From an uncultured Collinsella sp. (GTDB taxonomy: Bacteria > Actinomycetota > Coriobacteriia > Coriobacteriales > Coriobacteriaceae), in NCBI GenBank assembly GCA_934630385.1, contig CAKTWE010000101.1:1-5466 (forward strand): 5,466 nucleotides of DNA, read 5' to 3'. This document shows positions 5,399-5,466 of the stretch, piece by piece; position 1 is the first letter of the stretch; each line of letters begins with the position of its first letter. The notes below the pieces were generated by a model. The model worked only from the letters and a program-made list of their open reading frames with translations. It did not search any database and was not told where the DNA came from. Made by a program: the position numbers and the translations under genes.

Positions 5399-5466
5399 CC
5401 TGTCCGGCGGGGGCCGGGCTTAGTTTTCAGAACGTCCTCGACCATGTGTGGCGCCTTGTCCTGCTC
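5399..5466 (+). repeat. Right copy of the intergenic repeat, downstream of asd
   Basis: Runs from CCTGTCCGG, 5 bp after the asd stop codon, to CCTTGTCCTGCTC at the window edge, and is related to 18-84 in inverted orientation. Read on the minus strand from the right edge it has an open frame, EQDKAPHMVEDVLKTK; the left copy read on the plus strand also begins EQDK, directly after an in-frame TAG, but then diverges. The shared residues follow from the shared DNA and do not prove coding. The element may continue beyond the window. Confidence 0.6.
5404..5427 (+). terminator. Possible asd terminator within the repeat
   Basis: CCGGC (5404-5408) and GCCGG (5413-5417) form a 5-bp GC stem with a GGGG loop, followed by GCTTAGTTTT. 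The stem is short and the T-run is delayed by 6 nt, so termination may be partial. The left copy of the repeat does not keep this hairpin well. Confidence 0.4.

Overview
This 5.5 kb window comes from a GC-rich bacterium. The protein sequences and base composition suggest an actinobacterium of the class Coriobacteriia, most likely Collinsella or a close relative; this is recognition from memory, not a database result. The window holds four complete housekeeping genes of the aspartate family pathway and no mobile element, CRISPR array, tRNA or rRNA. I do not see a new multi-gene system. The points of interest are in the non-coding DNA.

Layout from left to right. Positions 1-100 are non-coding and hold one copy of a ~67-bp repeat. 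thrB (homoserine kinase, minus, 101-982) comes next. A 201-bp gap (983-1183) contains a Rho-independent terminator directly behind thrC, then a 106-bp inverted-repeat structure that ends just upstream of the thrB ribosome binding site. thrC (threonine synthase, minus, 1184-2701) follows. A 104-bp divergent control region (2702-2805) holds a 16-bp near-palindrome. lysC (aspartate kinase, plus, 2806-4194) follows. A 173-bp gap (4195-4367) contains a 32-nt hairpin, an 11-bp tandem duplication, a likely terminator and a possible asd promoter. asd (aspartate-semialdehyde dehydrogenase, plus, 4368-5393) is last. The final ~70 bp hold a second, inverted copy of the left-edge repeat.

Together LysC and Asd turn aspartate into aspartate-semialdehyde, and ThrB and ThrC turn homoserine into threonine. 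The step that joins them, homoserine dehydrogenase (hom), is not in the window. LysC carries two C-terminal ACT domains, so it is probably feedback-controlled by an amino acid. The divergent thrC/lysC arrangement would let one regulator act on both halves. The terminator between thrC and thrB, and the one between lysC and asd, suggest that each gene is partly or wholly its own transcription unit rather than a member of one thr operon.
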